This document shows, piece after piece, positions 19,355 to 29,520 of a DNA stretch of 64,000 bases; the first letter of the stretch is position 1, and every line of letters starts with the position of its first letter. Under the pieces are notes generated by a model. That model searched no databases. It was given only the letters and a program-made list of their open reading frames with translations, and had not been told where the DNA came from. The position numbers and the translations under genes were made by a program. Source of the DNA: Crotalaria pallida (lineage: Eukaryota; Streptophyta; Magnoliopsida; Fabales; Fabaceae); the NCBI GenBank assembly GCA_037953625.1, contig CM075652.1, positions 37,814,501-37,878,500 of the forward strand, in the 5' to 3' direction.

Positions 19355-20239
19355 CATATTGTTGGATGCAACCGCCACACTGATCTGGCTCATCTGCTTC
19401 ATTAATGCAGCCATTTGTTGTTGCATTTGCTTGTTCTGCTCGATTAAAATCTGGGTTGGACTAGAATCCAGATCATTGCTCTTCAGGACGCTTTGCTCCA
19501 CTTGGGCCCTTAATCCTTTGCTGCTGTTGAATGCCTTGTTTGCAATAACTTCCTTGGCCTCTTCAACAGTCTTCTTCATCAACGATCCACCAGCTGTTGC
19601 ACCAACCATGCTTTGATTGAATCGGTTGAGCCCATTATAGAACAATTGAATTTGTTGCCAGTCTTGCATAAATGTTGGGCACTTCCTCAGTAGTTGGTTG
19701 TAACGCTGCCAAGCTTCATGCAACGGCTCGTTGTCCTCTTGCATGAATGAGTGAACATCTTGCCTCAGCTTTTCTTGCTTCCCAGCTGGAAGAAACTTAT
19801 CCATGAATTTGGAGACAAGTACTTTCCAGTTGGACAAACTCCCTGGTGCCTGGTTGTTCACCCAAGTTAGCGCCTCGCCCCTCAATGAGAGAGGGAACAT
19901 CCTCATTCTGATGGCCTCGTCCGTAGCACCCTCGATCTTGAAGAAGCCGAGCATGCCCAGGAAGTTGGAGATATGGTCCCTGGGGTCTTGATTCGGTGCA
20001 CCACTGAACTGATCCTGCATGATAAGGTGGATGTATTGTGGATCAATTGCGAATGCAGTTGCAGTGATGGCTGGCCGGACTATGCTAGAAGCAAGGAAGT
20101 CCGGGTCCACAGTTGCATACTCCGCCAAAGTCTTCGTGGGAGGAGGAGGCAGAGAGGATCCGTGAGATCCTCCTCCTCCAGCCATCTTCAATGTTGGTCT
20201 TTCCCCTTTTCTAGTGCTGAATTTCTCTCCTCTTTGCAC
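19355..20239 (-). pseudogene. gag: Athila gag N-terminal part (upstream of the insertion)
   Basis: Retrotransposon gag capsid domain on the minus strand. A glycine- and proline-rich N-terminus (a second Met, MAGGGGSHG, at about 20185 is an alternative start) is followed by HISNFLGMLGFFKIEGAT, a WVNNQAPGSLSNW segment and LPAGKQEKLRQDVHSF. These are the conserved hydrophobic/tryptophan pattern of plant gypsy Gag, which assembles the particle. The frame is cut exactly at the 5-bp target duplication of the nested solo LTR; the zinc-knuckle half lies at 1563-2902. Residues encoded left of 19355 belong to the insert and not to gag. Confidence 0.85.
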
Positions 20240-20380
20240 TTAAATTAATAAAAATTCCTGTACAAAAAAAAAACAAGAGAAAAATTAAGCAGCACCTGTT
20301 GAGACAAGAAACTAACTAAAAAAATAAATTTCACCTAAAACTAGTACTAAGTACCGAAAACTAATTGAAACGAATTTCAA

Positions 20381-20398
20381 TCCTCGGCAACAGCGCCA
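20381..20398 (-). promoter_or_regulatory. Primer-binding site, tRNA-Asp type (Athila)
   Basis: The minus strand reads TGGCGCTGTTGCCGAGGA, close to the sequence complementary to the 3' end of tRNA-Asp that Athila elements use, with a few mismatches. It sits 6 nt from the LTR boundary at 20405. Confidence 0.8.
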
Positions 20399-20404
20399 AA
20401 AACT

Positions 20405-22200
20405 TGTTCACTCTCTAGCAAGTATACTAGATCGCAAAGTAATATAGTAAATAAGACCAGATATCGCCCCTCAGGGATTGCAAATTGTTCAATTAATTCT
20501 CACCAAAGAGTAGTTAAAAGTAAAATCTGTAGGTTTCTAATTAATTACTTAAGATTGAATTGAAATAAAAATAGAAAATAAATTAAAAACAGAAAATAAA
20601 TAAAAGTGTTGACCGATTTGAGAAAGATGTTAGGAACATGGTTTCATTGTAGGCATTGTTTATTTATCATGAATCTTTGTTTTTCCCTAAATCATGAACA
20701 AATTCCTAAATTGGTAACTATTAGATCCATCTGTATAATTACCGTTTCTTATTCAATTAGATAATCCTTAATTCCTTAAGAGATTAAACCATTGAATAAT
20801 CTTAATGAAAAACAGGGAATTAATCATGTTATATAATTACCCAATTGTATCCCTGCTTGTTGAATAACTATATTGTTTGAAGGCATGGCCTATTCTAATT
20901 CCTAATCTCTCAATTGAGGAATTAGAGATCCAAAACAAGACATAAATTGGCCAGATTTATGAATTGGAAATAAAACGCAATCAAACACATGATTTAGAAA
21001 AGAAAAAACATCAATTCATAAAATCAATAAACTAATCCATACAAAATCACCAATTCCTAACACAAGGGTTTTAGTTACACATAATGAAAATAAGAACAAG
21101 AGAAATAGAAGAATGCATGATTACCATGGAAAAGCCTTGGATCTTCCGATCCTTGATCTTCTCCTCTTCTAAAACTCTCTAAAATTTTGTAATCTCCCTC
21201 TCTAAAAGCTTCCTAACCTAGTTCTAAAACCTATATTTAAAAGATAAAACGAAATCCTAATTAATCCCCTGAAAAACGCATCAGAAATCAGCCCAATTGG
21301 GCCGCCTTTCGTAAATCGCGCGCTTGGGCGTGTCAGGCTCCACGCCTGGGCGCGCCAGGTCTAATGGTCCTAAAATCACCGCTGCATGCGCGCCTGGGCG
21401 CGCCATCCACGTGCCTGGGCATGCAACTTTACTTCTAGCTCCGTTTCTCTCCATTCTTATGCCATTTTCAAGGTCCTTTAATCCTCTTTTCAGCTCTAAT
21501 AATATTTTCTTCATTTAAGTTCCAAAAGTACTTGAAACATACCCAAAACGGATCAAAATGTTCAAGGGAATAAAATTTCCTAAACTAATTAAAAACTAGG
21601 CTTAATTATGTTACAGGTCCCTGAAGTTTGAGGTACATTTGTCAAATACCCTTATTCTTTTTTTTCCAATGTCTGACTCCCCGCAGTTACTTCTGAGTTT
21701 GTCATATACCCCTACTACCAATTCTGGCCAATTTTGCTGACATGTAACATCGGAATCCTGATCAGATGCAGGAGGTTAAGAACCTGGTGCCCCGTGGTAG
21801 AAGATATTTTTTAAAAAAAAATAAAAAACTCAAAAACTTAATATTTTTATATTTTTTAGTTAAATAAAAAAAGAGAAAAAAGAATTGAAGAGAGAGGTCG
21901 TCTTCGCACGTGTGACATCACTCAACATCACATGACCAACCTCTTGCATCTGATCAGGATTTCGATGTTACATGTCGGCAAAATTGACCGAAATTGGTAG
22001 TAGGGGTATATGACAAACTCAAAAGTAACTTCGGGGAGTCAGACATTGGAAAAAAAAAGAATAAGGGTATCTGGCAAAAGTACTTCAAACTTCAGGGACT
22101 TGTGACATAATTAAGCCTAAAAACTAAACAAAATCAACCTAAAATACTTAAGAAACAAACCAAAACTGAGCAAAAGGGAGTCAAATTAAGCTCTAAAACA
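20405..22200 (-). repeat. 5' LTR of the gag-protease Athila element, with MITE inside
   Basis: On the plus strand it runs from TGTTCACTC to CTAAAACA. Without the 519-bp MITE and its duplication it would be about 1268 bp, a normal Athila LTR length. The partner LTR is outside the window, so the outer boundary at 22200 rests on the TG...CA rule alone. Confidence 0.65.
21599..22117. mobile_element. Mutator-like MITE with long terminal inverted repeats
   Basis: 519 bp. The ends GGCTTAATTATGT and ACATAATTAAGCC open inverted arms that stay alignable for about 170-180 bp on each side. The flanks carry a perfect 9-bp duplication taaaaacta (21590-21598 / 22118-22126), the Mutator-superfamily signature. 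There is no coding capacity; it would need a transposase in trans. Confidence 0.9.
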
Positions 22201-22429
22201 TCATATGTTAGACCCAAATCATACCCTTATTTAGGGAATGATTTCTAAGGCGAATATAGTGGTAGCTAAGGTTAGAGGGATATATGTGTGTGTGTGTGTT
22301 AAGGAACCTTAGGGTAGTTGGTATTTTTAATAAGTTAAGAATGAAAATAAATGAGATGAACCCACTTGTGTATTTGTGAAAATATGTGCCTATGATATGT
22401 GTTATGTAATGTTTGAATGATGATGCTTG
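22201..22429. other. Flank between Athila LTR and solo Sirevirus LTR
   Basis: A/T-rich with a short (TG)n run near 22290. It continues after the solo LTR at 24205-24329 and is probably remnant gypsy LTR sequence. No gene seen. Confidence 0.4.
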
Positions 22430-22786
22430 TGTAAGATCCAGTGAGAATGTTTTGATAAATGACAAAAGGTTTTGAACAAGCTACAAATGTGTTGATTAAG
22501 TTCAAGCTCATCAAGCAACAACAAACATCAAGTGATGAAGAGAGAGCAAGCTCATGAAGACTTAGTTTGGTAGTTTATGTTTTATTGTAATATCTTTTGC
22601 CTCTCAAGTCTTTTAGTTTATGAGTTTGGGTAGAGTCATTTAGAGGGTAGTGAATCTCTATCAAGGTCATGATTATATCATAATTTGAGTTTTCACTTAA
22701 CCTAAAATCAATAGGTGGCTTAAAGGTTTGAAAGAAAAGGTTTAGTTTTTGAGAAAACAAGTTTATAAGTGGTTTTCATCTGACTA

Positions 22787-22906
22787 ATCGATTAAGCACT
22801 TTGACTAATCGATTAAGCACTTTGACTAATCGATTAGAATTTTCATGCCTTGCGCACTTAATCGATTAACTCATGTATTAGTCGATTAAGACCTTTGTTA
22901 ATCGAT
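22787..22906. promoter_or_regulatory. ATCGAT palindrome array in U3 of solo LTR
   Basis: Sites start at 22787, 22808, 22829, 22861, 22881 (GTCGAT) and 22901, spaced 21, 21, 32, 20, 20. The first three lie in exact 21-bp tandem repeats. The array ends about 80 bp before the TATA-like box. Confidence 0.6.
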
Positions 22907-22987
22907 TAACACGTACAGACCTGGTTTTTAAAATACGTTTTTCACTTCTCAAAATCAGTTTTTCAAGTGCTATAACTTTTGGGTATT

Positions 22988-22997
22988 CTATATAAAC
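22988..22997 (+). promoter_or_regulatory. TATA-like box of the solo LTR
   Basis: CTATATAAAC lies about 80 bp after the palindrome array and before a CT-rich stretch (about 23055-23090) that would contain the transcription start. Confidence 0.55.
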
Positions 22998-23203
22998 TTT
23001 TCCTAACCTTTGTGAATTATTATTACACTTTAGATCAAATCAATTTCTCAAAGCCACTCTATTCTCTCTCACTTTCATAGGTCAAAGCTTTAACTTTTAC
23101 ATTCTTTGATCAAGAATCTTTGAATCTCTTATGTTGATATTTTCATAGCTATTGAAAGAGATTCATAGGATTGTTATTTTGTTTTTCATTTGAGTTGTAA
23201 TCA

Positions 23204-23440
23204 TTGCAAAGAAGGCAAGCTATCTACAACAAAGGAAGTCTTGGTTGTGAATCAAGCAAACAAGCATTTGGAAGTCTTGATTGTTATCAAGCAATTGGAA
23301 GTCTTGGTTGTGAATCAAGCAATTGGAAGTCTTGTTGTGTTAACAAGCAAATTGGAAGTCTTGGTGTGAGGCATCATCAAGCAAGTGGAAGCCTTTTAAG
23401 TATCTCAAAGCAAATTGGAAGACTTGTTGTGGGGAATCGG
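23204..23440 (+). repeat. Imperfect tandem repeats with TTGGAAGTCTTG core
   Basis: Several diverged copies of a unit of about 30-40 bp containing GGAAGTCTTG and CAAGCAA words, in the transcribed part of the solo LTR. Similar words occur in the LTR of the right Sirevirus (38560-38720). Confidence 0.6.
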
Positions 23441-23910
23441 CAAGCAAGAGAAGAGGTTAGATTAGATTCAATAGGGTTACAAGGAAAGGGTGTGGTATCT
23501 CTTGTAGGCTATCAAGAAGGGAGTCTGGAGAGGCATTTACTTGTAATTTGAGAACTCTAATTCCTCATAGTGAAGAATCTCTCTTGGTTGAAGAGGGGAC
23601 TGGATGTAGCTTTCAAGTGGATGAAAGTGAACCAGGATAAATCACTGTGTCGTATCTCTAAACCCTTAACTCTTTACATTCAAGTAATTCATTGTGTTCT
23701 TGGTTGAAAACCTAGAAAAGATTGATTTTCATAATTGATTGAATTGAATATTAATTGTGTAAATTGATTTGGGGAAAATCATTTTCATAATCTAGGTAAT
23801 CAATAAGAATATTGGTGTTAATCAATTCCGCTTTATCTCTGATCATATGTGTTAATTGATTGATTTTCGTATTTGATTGAAAAGTGATTTTTCAGATACT
23901 ATTCAGATTA

Positions 23911-24040
23911 ATCGAGTAAATCAACTGTTAATCGATTAATTTTTAAGTTGCTTTCGGCATTAATCGAGTAACGACTTAGTTAATCGATTAGTTTGAAAGT
24001 AAGCTTCGGCATTAATCGATTAATACTGAAGTTAATCGAT
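23911..24040. promoter_or_regulatory. ATCGA(T/G) palindrome array near LTR 3' end
   Basis: Sites start at 23911, 23931, 23963, 23983, 24015 and 24035, a perfect 20/32/20/32/20 spacing (52-bp period). The between-pair spacers share CTTCGGCATTAATCGA with the gypsy LTR arrays. Confidence 0.65.
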
Positions 24041-24329
24041 TAATCAGTATATCTTTGTAAAAATCATTTTGTTTTAATCGTTTTGATTTGTTTCTTTCGA
24101 AAATCTTTCAAGGTTTATCTAACACCTATTCAACACCCCCTTCTAGGTGTTCTCCTAGTGTCTCCTAGTTATTTCACCCACCGATTGTAGGTTCTAACAG
24201 CTTGTGTTGATGTGCATGAGGGGTTAGTGTGTTAAAATGAATATGTGATAATTATAGGTTTAGTTGAATTCTATAAAATTAATGATGATTTGGAGATGTT
24301 TGTGCATGTGATTAAGTGAATGTTCATAA

Positions 24330-26015
24330 TGTTACACCCCGATTTATTAAGTAAAAGATACATAAATAAATAATTTGGAACTAGAATAGGGAACTTAAAA
24401 ATTTCATTTACAAAATAAGTTTATACAAAACATGGGGCACCCAATTACAATATAAACAGTTTATACAAAATTTCCTTTCTTTCGACTTGATCCGCTGCAC
24501 ACTCTGATCTTCAAGCTTTTTGAACATGTATCTAAAATGTTAACCACTAAGGGTGAGACCTTTTCACAACACATTGAATTAAAAGGACAGTACAAAGCTC
24601 ATAATAAAAACTCAAAGATAATAATCAAATCAAAGATGGAGATGACCATTTACCATCACATTCACAATTCGATTTCATTTCGATTCATTCATATTCCTTT
24701 CCCATGTCCATTATTCATTCCATTTCATTCATATTCCAATTTCACAATCGCACACATTCACAATTAAGCCATTATAACACTTAGTCACAAATATAAACAT
24801 TTAGCACTAAGGGTGTATAATAATTAGTCAACAATCAATAGCAATCAACAAATCAGCAGATAACCAGTAAATCAGTCGACATACTCAGGTATGTCTCAGG
24901 GTGCTATGATTTAAGTCGTCTCCCTAATGTTCTTCACTTCCTACTTTAACAATACACAAAATGATTTAATATAAAACATTTACAATAATATCAAAATCAA
25001 CTAAAAATACAATAACAACTCTAATTAAACACTAATTGCTACCCACACTCTAATTTAACTATTAACTCCAAATCCTGTTATAAACTCTAACTATCCCTAA
25101 CTCAAAGTGTGGAAAAGAGACTCCCCTTACTTCTTGAAGAAAAAGGGAGGAATTGGGGTTTTCATGGAACCCATGCACCAAGCTCCAATCCTAGCTCCTT
25201 GGTCTTCTAATCCTTGCCCTTAAACACTTCCTAAGATTCCCTTGATGATTACCAAACTCTATGTGAAGGATTGAGAGAGTTAGGGTTTTGTGTGGGAATT
25301 GGGGATTTTGAGAGTAAGAGATGAAATTGGTGATTTTGTTGTTGGAAATGATGGAAAATTGATGGGAGATGATTATATGTTGATGATTTGGTGTTATGTG
25401 ATGTTAATTTGATGATTGAGAAGGATTGGGTGAGAGAGAAGAAGAAAGAACTCGAGTAGGAGAAGAGAAACAATAAAAATACAACTTAAAATTCGTGTTT
25501 TAAGTCTGAGAAGACAGAGGTTAATCGATTAACCACTTTGGTTAATCGATTAACACCTGTTAGTTGCACAAGGATAATCGATTGGAACATGAGTTAATCG
25601 ATTAATGCCTGAAGGTGCTACTTATTCTAATCGATTAAGCTTAGCCTTACTCGATTAGTGCCTGAAAGTGGCATAAAAATTAATCGATTAAGGGACCTCT
25701 TAATCGATTAATGGCCTAGTATTTCCTTTCTTTCATGCATTCTAAGAGTTCTAAGACATTACCACTCATTCCAACTTGACTAAACACTAAGACCCACATA
25801 CTAAACACATTCTAACCTATCCTTAACTTACACCATTCAACACTTAGCTAAATTCTAATTCTAAACACATTCTAAACATCTCTTAACGTACACAAAACAT
25901 CACAATCCTAAATTAATAATAATAAACACATAAATCACGAACAAGGAAAGACAAAACGAACTAGAAACCGAATTCTAGACTTAACCTCTTCTCAAACACT
26001 CGATCTAGCCCGACC
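24330..26015 (-). mobile_element. Truncated Tekay-like gypsy LTR
   Basis: Begins TGTTACACCCCG, the reverse complement of this family's LTR 3' end, and is alignable by eye (reverse complemented) with 56400-58167: the same GGGGCACC, CTCACCCTTAGTGG, GACATACC and ATCGAT-array landmarks in the same order. The part equivalent to 55689-56400 is missing, so the LTR is truncated at about 26015 where Tat gag sequence begins. The ATCGAT array at 25524-25708 has spacings 21, 32, 20, 33, 20, 33, 20. Confidence 0.8.
25524..25708. promoter_or_regulatory. ATCGAT palindrome array in minus-strand gypsy LTR
   Basis: Eight sites at 25524, 25545, 25577, 25597, 25630, 25650 (CTCGAT), 25683 and 25703. The paired 20-21 bp spacing repeats every 52-53 bp. 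Confidence 0.6.
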
Positions 26016-27718
26016 GACTTCTTATAAGGGTCATTGTTCTGGGGAGCAACTTCCTATAAGTCTGCTTCAGCGAAGGTAATTGGGGAATGAGGATCCTTCT
26101 ACTTGTTAGAGGTGGCAACTGCCATTGTAGCTAGCCTCAATTGTCGCTTTTGAGATGTTATCGATTCACTTTCCCCTGAAAAACCACCTACGATGGTTGT
26201 GATTAGTTCCAAATATTCGTTATTGGTTTTGTCATTACCTTCTTTTTGAACTAATGACCCCCTGGCCAAGGTACATCTTGGGGTTCTGCTCCTCCTTGGT
26301 GGTGTGCGAGTCCTTCTCCTGGCCGGACTCCTTGTCCTCCTCCTAGGGGTACGCTCATTGGGTTCTCCTCTAGAAAATTGGACATACATGTTCAGCTTTC
26401 CCCTCCTTATCAGAGTTTCTAGCGCATCTCTGAATTGCACACATTCATCATCAGTGTGTCCATATCTCCCATGCCAATTGCACCTTTTGCGCTGATTCTT
26501 CTTCATTGGTGGTCTTCTTAACGGAGGTGGTTTGTCCACTTCCATCAATTCTGCATTCATAACCTCTTGGAGGATTTGTGACCTAGAAGCATTCAGAGGA
26601 GTGCAATGGTCATATTTACCTTCTAGTTTCCCACCTCTAGAGTCACTCCTCCCGATTCTTTCTCCTTCACGTTGTCCTTTCTCAATTCCTTTCGAGAAGA
26701 AAGCATCCTTCTTTTTGCCAAGTCCATCAGTAACAAAATTATCCTGAGCCCTCTGGTACTCTTCTAAATTGATTTATTTCTCGGCCCTTTGCATCACCTC
26801 ATCCTAGTCCTAGTTCTGTGCATTACCAGATGATCAACAAACTCGTTAGGCATGAGACCTCTCATCAACAAATGAAGTGCCACAGAAGCTTCAATGTCAC
26901 TGATGGACAAATATTCTGAATTGCATTGGGTGAGGAAATCCCTTAACGACTCCCCTTTTTCCTGCTTAATCTAAGACAAGTGATGTTCAGACTTTGGCTA
27001 TGCCTTACTTGTGGTGAAATGCCTGAGGAATTTTGCTGCCAAGTCTCTCCAACACGTGATTGAGTTGGGTTCTAGCTTTGAGTACCAGTGTAATGCTTCT
27101 TTCTTCAGAGTCAAGGGAAAGGTGCGACATTTATAAGTATCCTTTGCCCCTTGGCAAGACATTGCCACCAGAAAACTGTCAATATGCTCCTGAGGATAAG
27201 AATTCCCAAAATAAGAATCCACATTCGCTGAAGCATTGAGATTCTTTGGTATCGGAAAAGTCATTATATTCTCTGAAAATGGATGATCCTTCTCCTCCGG
27301 TTTCGCTGCCTCAAGCGAGTCGACTTCACTCCCTTTACTGTGAGAGGATGATGTTACTCCTCTCTTCAGCTCCTTCATCAGCCTATCATGCGCATCCAGA
27401 CGCTTCGAAGGTGAGCCAATTCCGCCTTCAAACTTAGTTTCTTCTGTGAACGCCCATTAGATGATCCTCTACTCTCATGACGGGATCGCAAGGGCTTCCC
27501 TTTCTAGTGGGAGACCTCTGTCGCGATTTTTCCTGGTCACTACGAGGGGGGTTTTCCTGCCTGGAACATTCAGCTTCGGCACGCCTTCTCCCCTCACTCA
27601 GATGCTCTCTCAAATCTTTCTGACGTGAAGGTGTTTGTCCTCCACTTAAATGGTTTCTCAGTTCAATTACACTGTCGTGGCTGGGCTTCAAACGTTCTCC
27701 ATGTGACCGGTTATCCAT
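26016..27718 (-). pseudogene. gag: Decayed Tat-lineage gypsy gag
   Basis: Three minus-strand fragments in different frames. 27434-27718 holds a charged N-terminus. 26998-27378 holds a capsid core (QEHIDSFLVAMSCQGAKD, then LHWYSKLEPNSITCW), the conserved Gag pattern. 26099-26560 holds a basic region with a C-x-W-H-x2-Y-G-H-x4-C knuckle-like motif (CNWHGRYGHTDDEC), an arginine/proline/threonine-rich linker and NEYLELITTIVGGF, typical of the gag-protease boundary of Tat elements. Frameshifts and stops lie between them. The element is cut at about 26015 by the truncated gypsy LTR, so protease and pol are absent. Confidence 0.8.
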
Positions 27719-27749
27719 GTTGATTCAGAAAGTGGTGGGAATAAATTTC

Positions 27750-27771
27750 TCGCTCCCACTGTGGTCATCAA
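27750..27771 (-). promoter_or_regulatory. Likely primer-binding region of the Tat element
   Basis: On the minus strand the sequence between the LTR end (27772) and gag begins TTGATGACCACAGTGGGAGC, in the place and with the style of Tat primer sites. I cannot name the tRNA with confidence. Confidence 0.4.
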
Positions 27772-28328
27772 TGTTCTGTCATAGAGCTTTTGGACTTGAT
27801 CTATTCGGTCAAGTATCCAACCACTACTTGTTGCTGTTACACGTAAGGAAGACACCTTGATTACCAAGATACTCACTCTCTTGTCAATTGTTTGGGTGTT
27901 TATGTGAGTAAGTTAGGTGCATACCTGGTTATCCTCGCTGCACTTATATAAACCCCCTTATCCTTACCATTGTGTGATCCCTCCATCTATGGCTTTAGTT
28001 GGATTCCCGTTAACGATAGGTATTTTATGCAGGTATCATAATTGAAGGAATCCTAAGCTTAACGGTGCATCCCCTAAACGGTTCCTTGGATTCCCTCACA
28101 CGTGCTACTGATATGTTGGTTCCTTCACGTTTGGGCCTTAGAGGCCTTATACCGGTAAATCGGTTTCTATAGGAATTGGGCCTTGAAGGTCTTATACCAG
28201 TAATCCGGTTTATAAAGGGATTGGGCGTTGGAGGCCTTACACCGGTAAACCGATTTATAAAGGAATTAGGCCACTGAAGCCTTATTCCGGTATAATACCG
28301 ATTTGGAGCATGATCTTGGTCCATAACA
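27772..28328 (-). repeat. LTR of the Tat element with four 45-bp tandem repeats
   Basis: 557 bp from TGTTCTGTC to CCATAACA (TGTT...AACA ends). About 28131-28310 holds four imperfect 45-bp repeats (copies begin near 28131, 28176, 28221 and 28265) with the core TTGGGCCTT...TACCGGTAAA. The 99-residue ORF over them is translated repeat. The partner LTR is not in the window. Confidence 0.65.
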
Positions 28329-29045
28329 GGATGTGTCGCCGATGAAAGAGGGAGTAATCAAAAATGGGAAATTAATGGAGTTATTATAGGTAAATATATT
28401 AGGAGTAAAAATATTATTTTTATGTAAATATTACAATGATTTAGTGTGTGTTTGGTATAAATAGCAAAACGAAATTACTAGATTATAATCTGTTAAAATT
28501 ATAATATGTTTATATTTGGTTATTTTAATTGAAAAATAAATTTAAGCTGGTCTATTTTATTTGGATAGTGTAAAAAAGATTATTTTTTATTGAGTAAATT
28601 ACAAAAAGGGTATGGAGTAATAACGGGGTAGTTAATATGTTGAAGTGATAAGGATAGAATAGTAAAATTACATGGGTCTAAAAAATAATTTTACCAAAAA
28701 ATAATCTCTAGTTGCTATAAGAGAGCTTTTAGATTTTGATTATTTTTCCAAAAATATAATCTAAGATTATAATCTGTATTGTCAAACAAACACATTAGAT
28801 TATGATTGTTTTTGGAAGAAAAAAAAGCCAAAATTATAATCTTAAGTTTTACCAAACATGCTTAACGCTACAAATTTTATAATTTAGATTTATGTTTAAG
28901 CATCAAAATACACATGACACTTTTATGTTTAAGCATCAAAATACACATGACACTTTCTTATTTAAAGACGTAAAAAATGAAACAACAACCTTTATTTTTT
29001 AAAAATACCCACGGAAAATCCAATTGAATAACTTGCCACATTATA
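28329..29045. other. Intergenic sequence with possible MITE and a 33-bp tandem duplication
   Basis: No gene. 28443-28862 has facing GTTTGGTA and TACCAAAC words in an A/T-rich interior and may be an old MITE, but I found no target duplication. A perfect 33-bp tandem duplication starts at 28891 and 28924 (TATGTTTAAGCATCAAAATA...). Confidence 0.4.
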
Positions 29046-29313
29046 TTCCCTCAGATCCAATATATAAGGTTCTTTTGGGGTTTTTCACTCTCATCAAGCT
29101 AAGGAAAGTTATTAAATTTCTTAGTAGTAGAATTAGAAATTTGAAAATTTGATATATTTTTCAAAATTATCCCTACAATTATTATTGGAACGTTGATTTA
29201 ATAGGATGTTTGTGTAAAAAAAATAATCGAATGCTATTGAAAATTAAAATAAAGTCTTATAAATAAATAAAACCAAAATAAAAAAAAAAATTTATAAATA
29301 GGGTGGGATGGAG
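29046..29313. mobile_element. Stowaway-like MITE
   Basis: 268 bp with ends TTCCCTCAGATCC and GGGATGGAG forming imperfect inverted repeats, flanked by TA on both sides (Tc1/mariner-type TA duplication). The interior matches the copy at 32367-32639 over several segments (CAAAATTATCCCTACAATTA, TTGATTTAATAGG). Confidence 0.7.
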
Positions 29314-29468
29314 TATATGTCACTAGCTACTTGTTCCAAAAGTTTGTGATCGGTCAAAAGTGTGCCTATGCATTGGTTGAAATATCTAGTAACTGAATCA
29401 CGTTAATTTAATTTAATAATTTCATTACTCCTGACATTGAGTGCATTATCCAACAACTTCTACTAGTA

Positions 29469-29472
<4 letters not shown>

Positions 29473-29518
<46 letters not shown>
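29473..29518. repeat. Poly(A) tract, 46 A
   Basis: A pure A run. It may be the 3' tail of a LINE- or SINE-type insertion or a slippage product; I found no flanking target duplication or element body. Confidence 0.85.

Positions 29519-29520
<2 letters not shown>

Larger units (their letters stand above)
1..22200 (-). mobile_element. Athila-type Ty3/gypsy element, gag-protease only, left end outside window
   Basis: Read on the minus strand the order is LTR (22200-20405), primer-binding site, gag, retropepsin-type protease, then non-coding sequence running off the window. The tRNA-Asp-like primer site, the gag type and the D-L-G-A-S protease motif fit the Athila lineage. No reverse transcriptase or integrase follows the protease: the ORF stops at 1563 and the sequence passes straight into the G-rich-tract 3' region typical of Athila. 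It therefore looks like a non-autonomous gag-protease derivative. A 16,452-bp insertion (2903-19354) splits gag. Removing it together with one copy of the 5-bp duplication leaves the two gag halves in the same frame, so gag was continuous before the insertion. Confidence 0.85.
22430..24199 (+). mobile_element. Solo LTR of a Sirevirus-type Ty1/copia element
   Basis: 1770 bp, from TGTAAGATCC to GGTTCTAACA, flanked by a perfect target duplication gcttg (22425-22429 / 24200-24204). It has the same internal plan as the two full Sireviruses: a start with GATAAATGACAA, a palindrome array in U3, TATA-like box and pyrimidine-rich start region, the GAACCAGGATAAAT box near 23629, a second array near the 3' end and a C-rich end. 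No internal domain remains, so it arose by LTR-LTR recombination. The 115-residue ORF at 23204-23551 is translated imperfect tandem repeat (TTGGAAGTCTTG units). Confidence 0.9.

Noticed and set aside
28443..28862. hAT-type MITE with GTTTGGTA ends
   Set aside because: The facing words are short and I could not find an 8-bp target duplication; mentioned only as a possibility.
29473..29518. Processed pseudogene or SINE ending in poly(A)
   Set aside because: No recognisable body upstream and no flanking direct repeat; it may be a slippage product.
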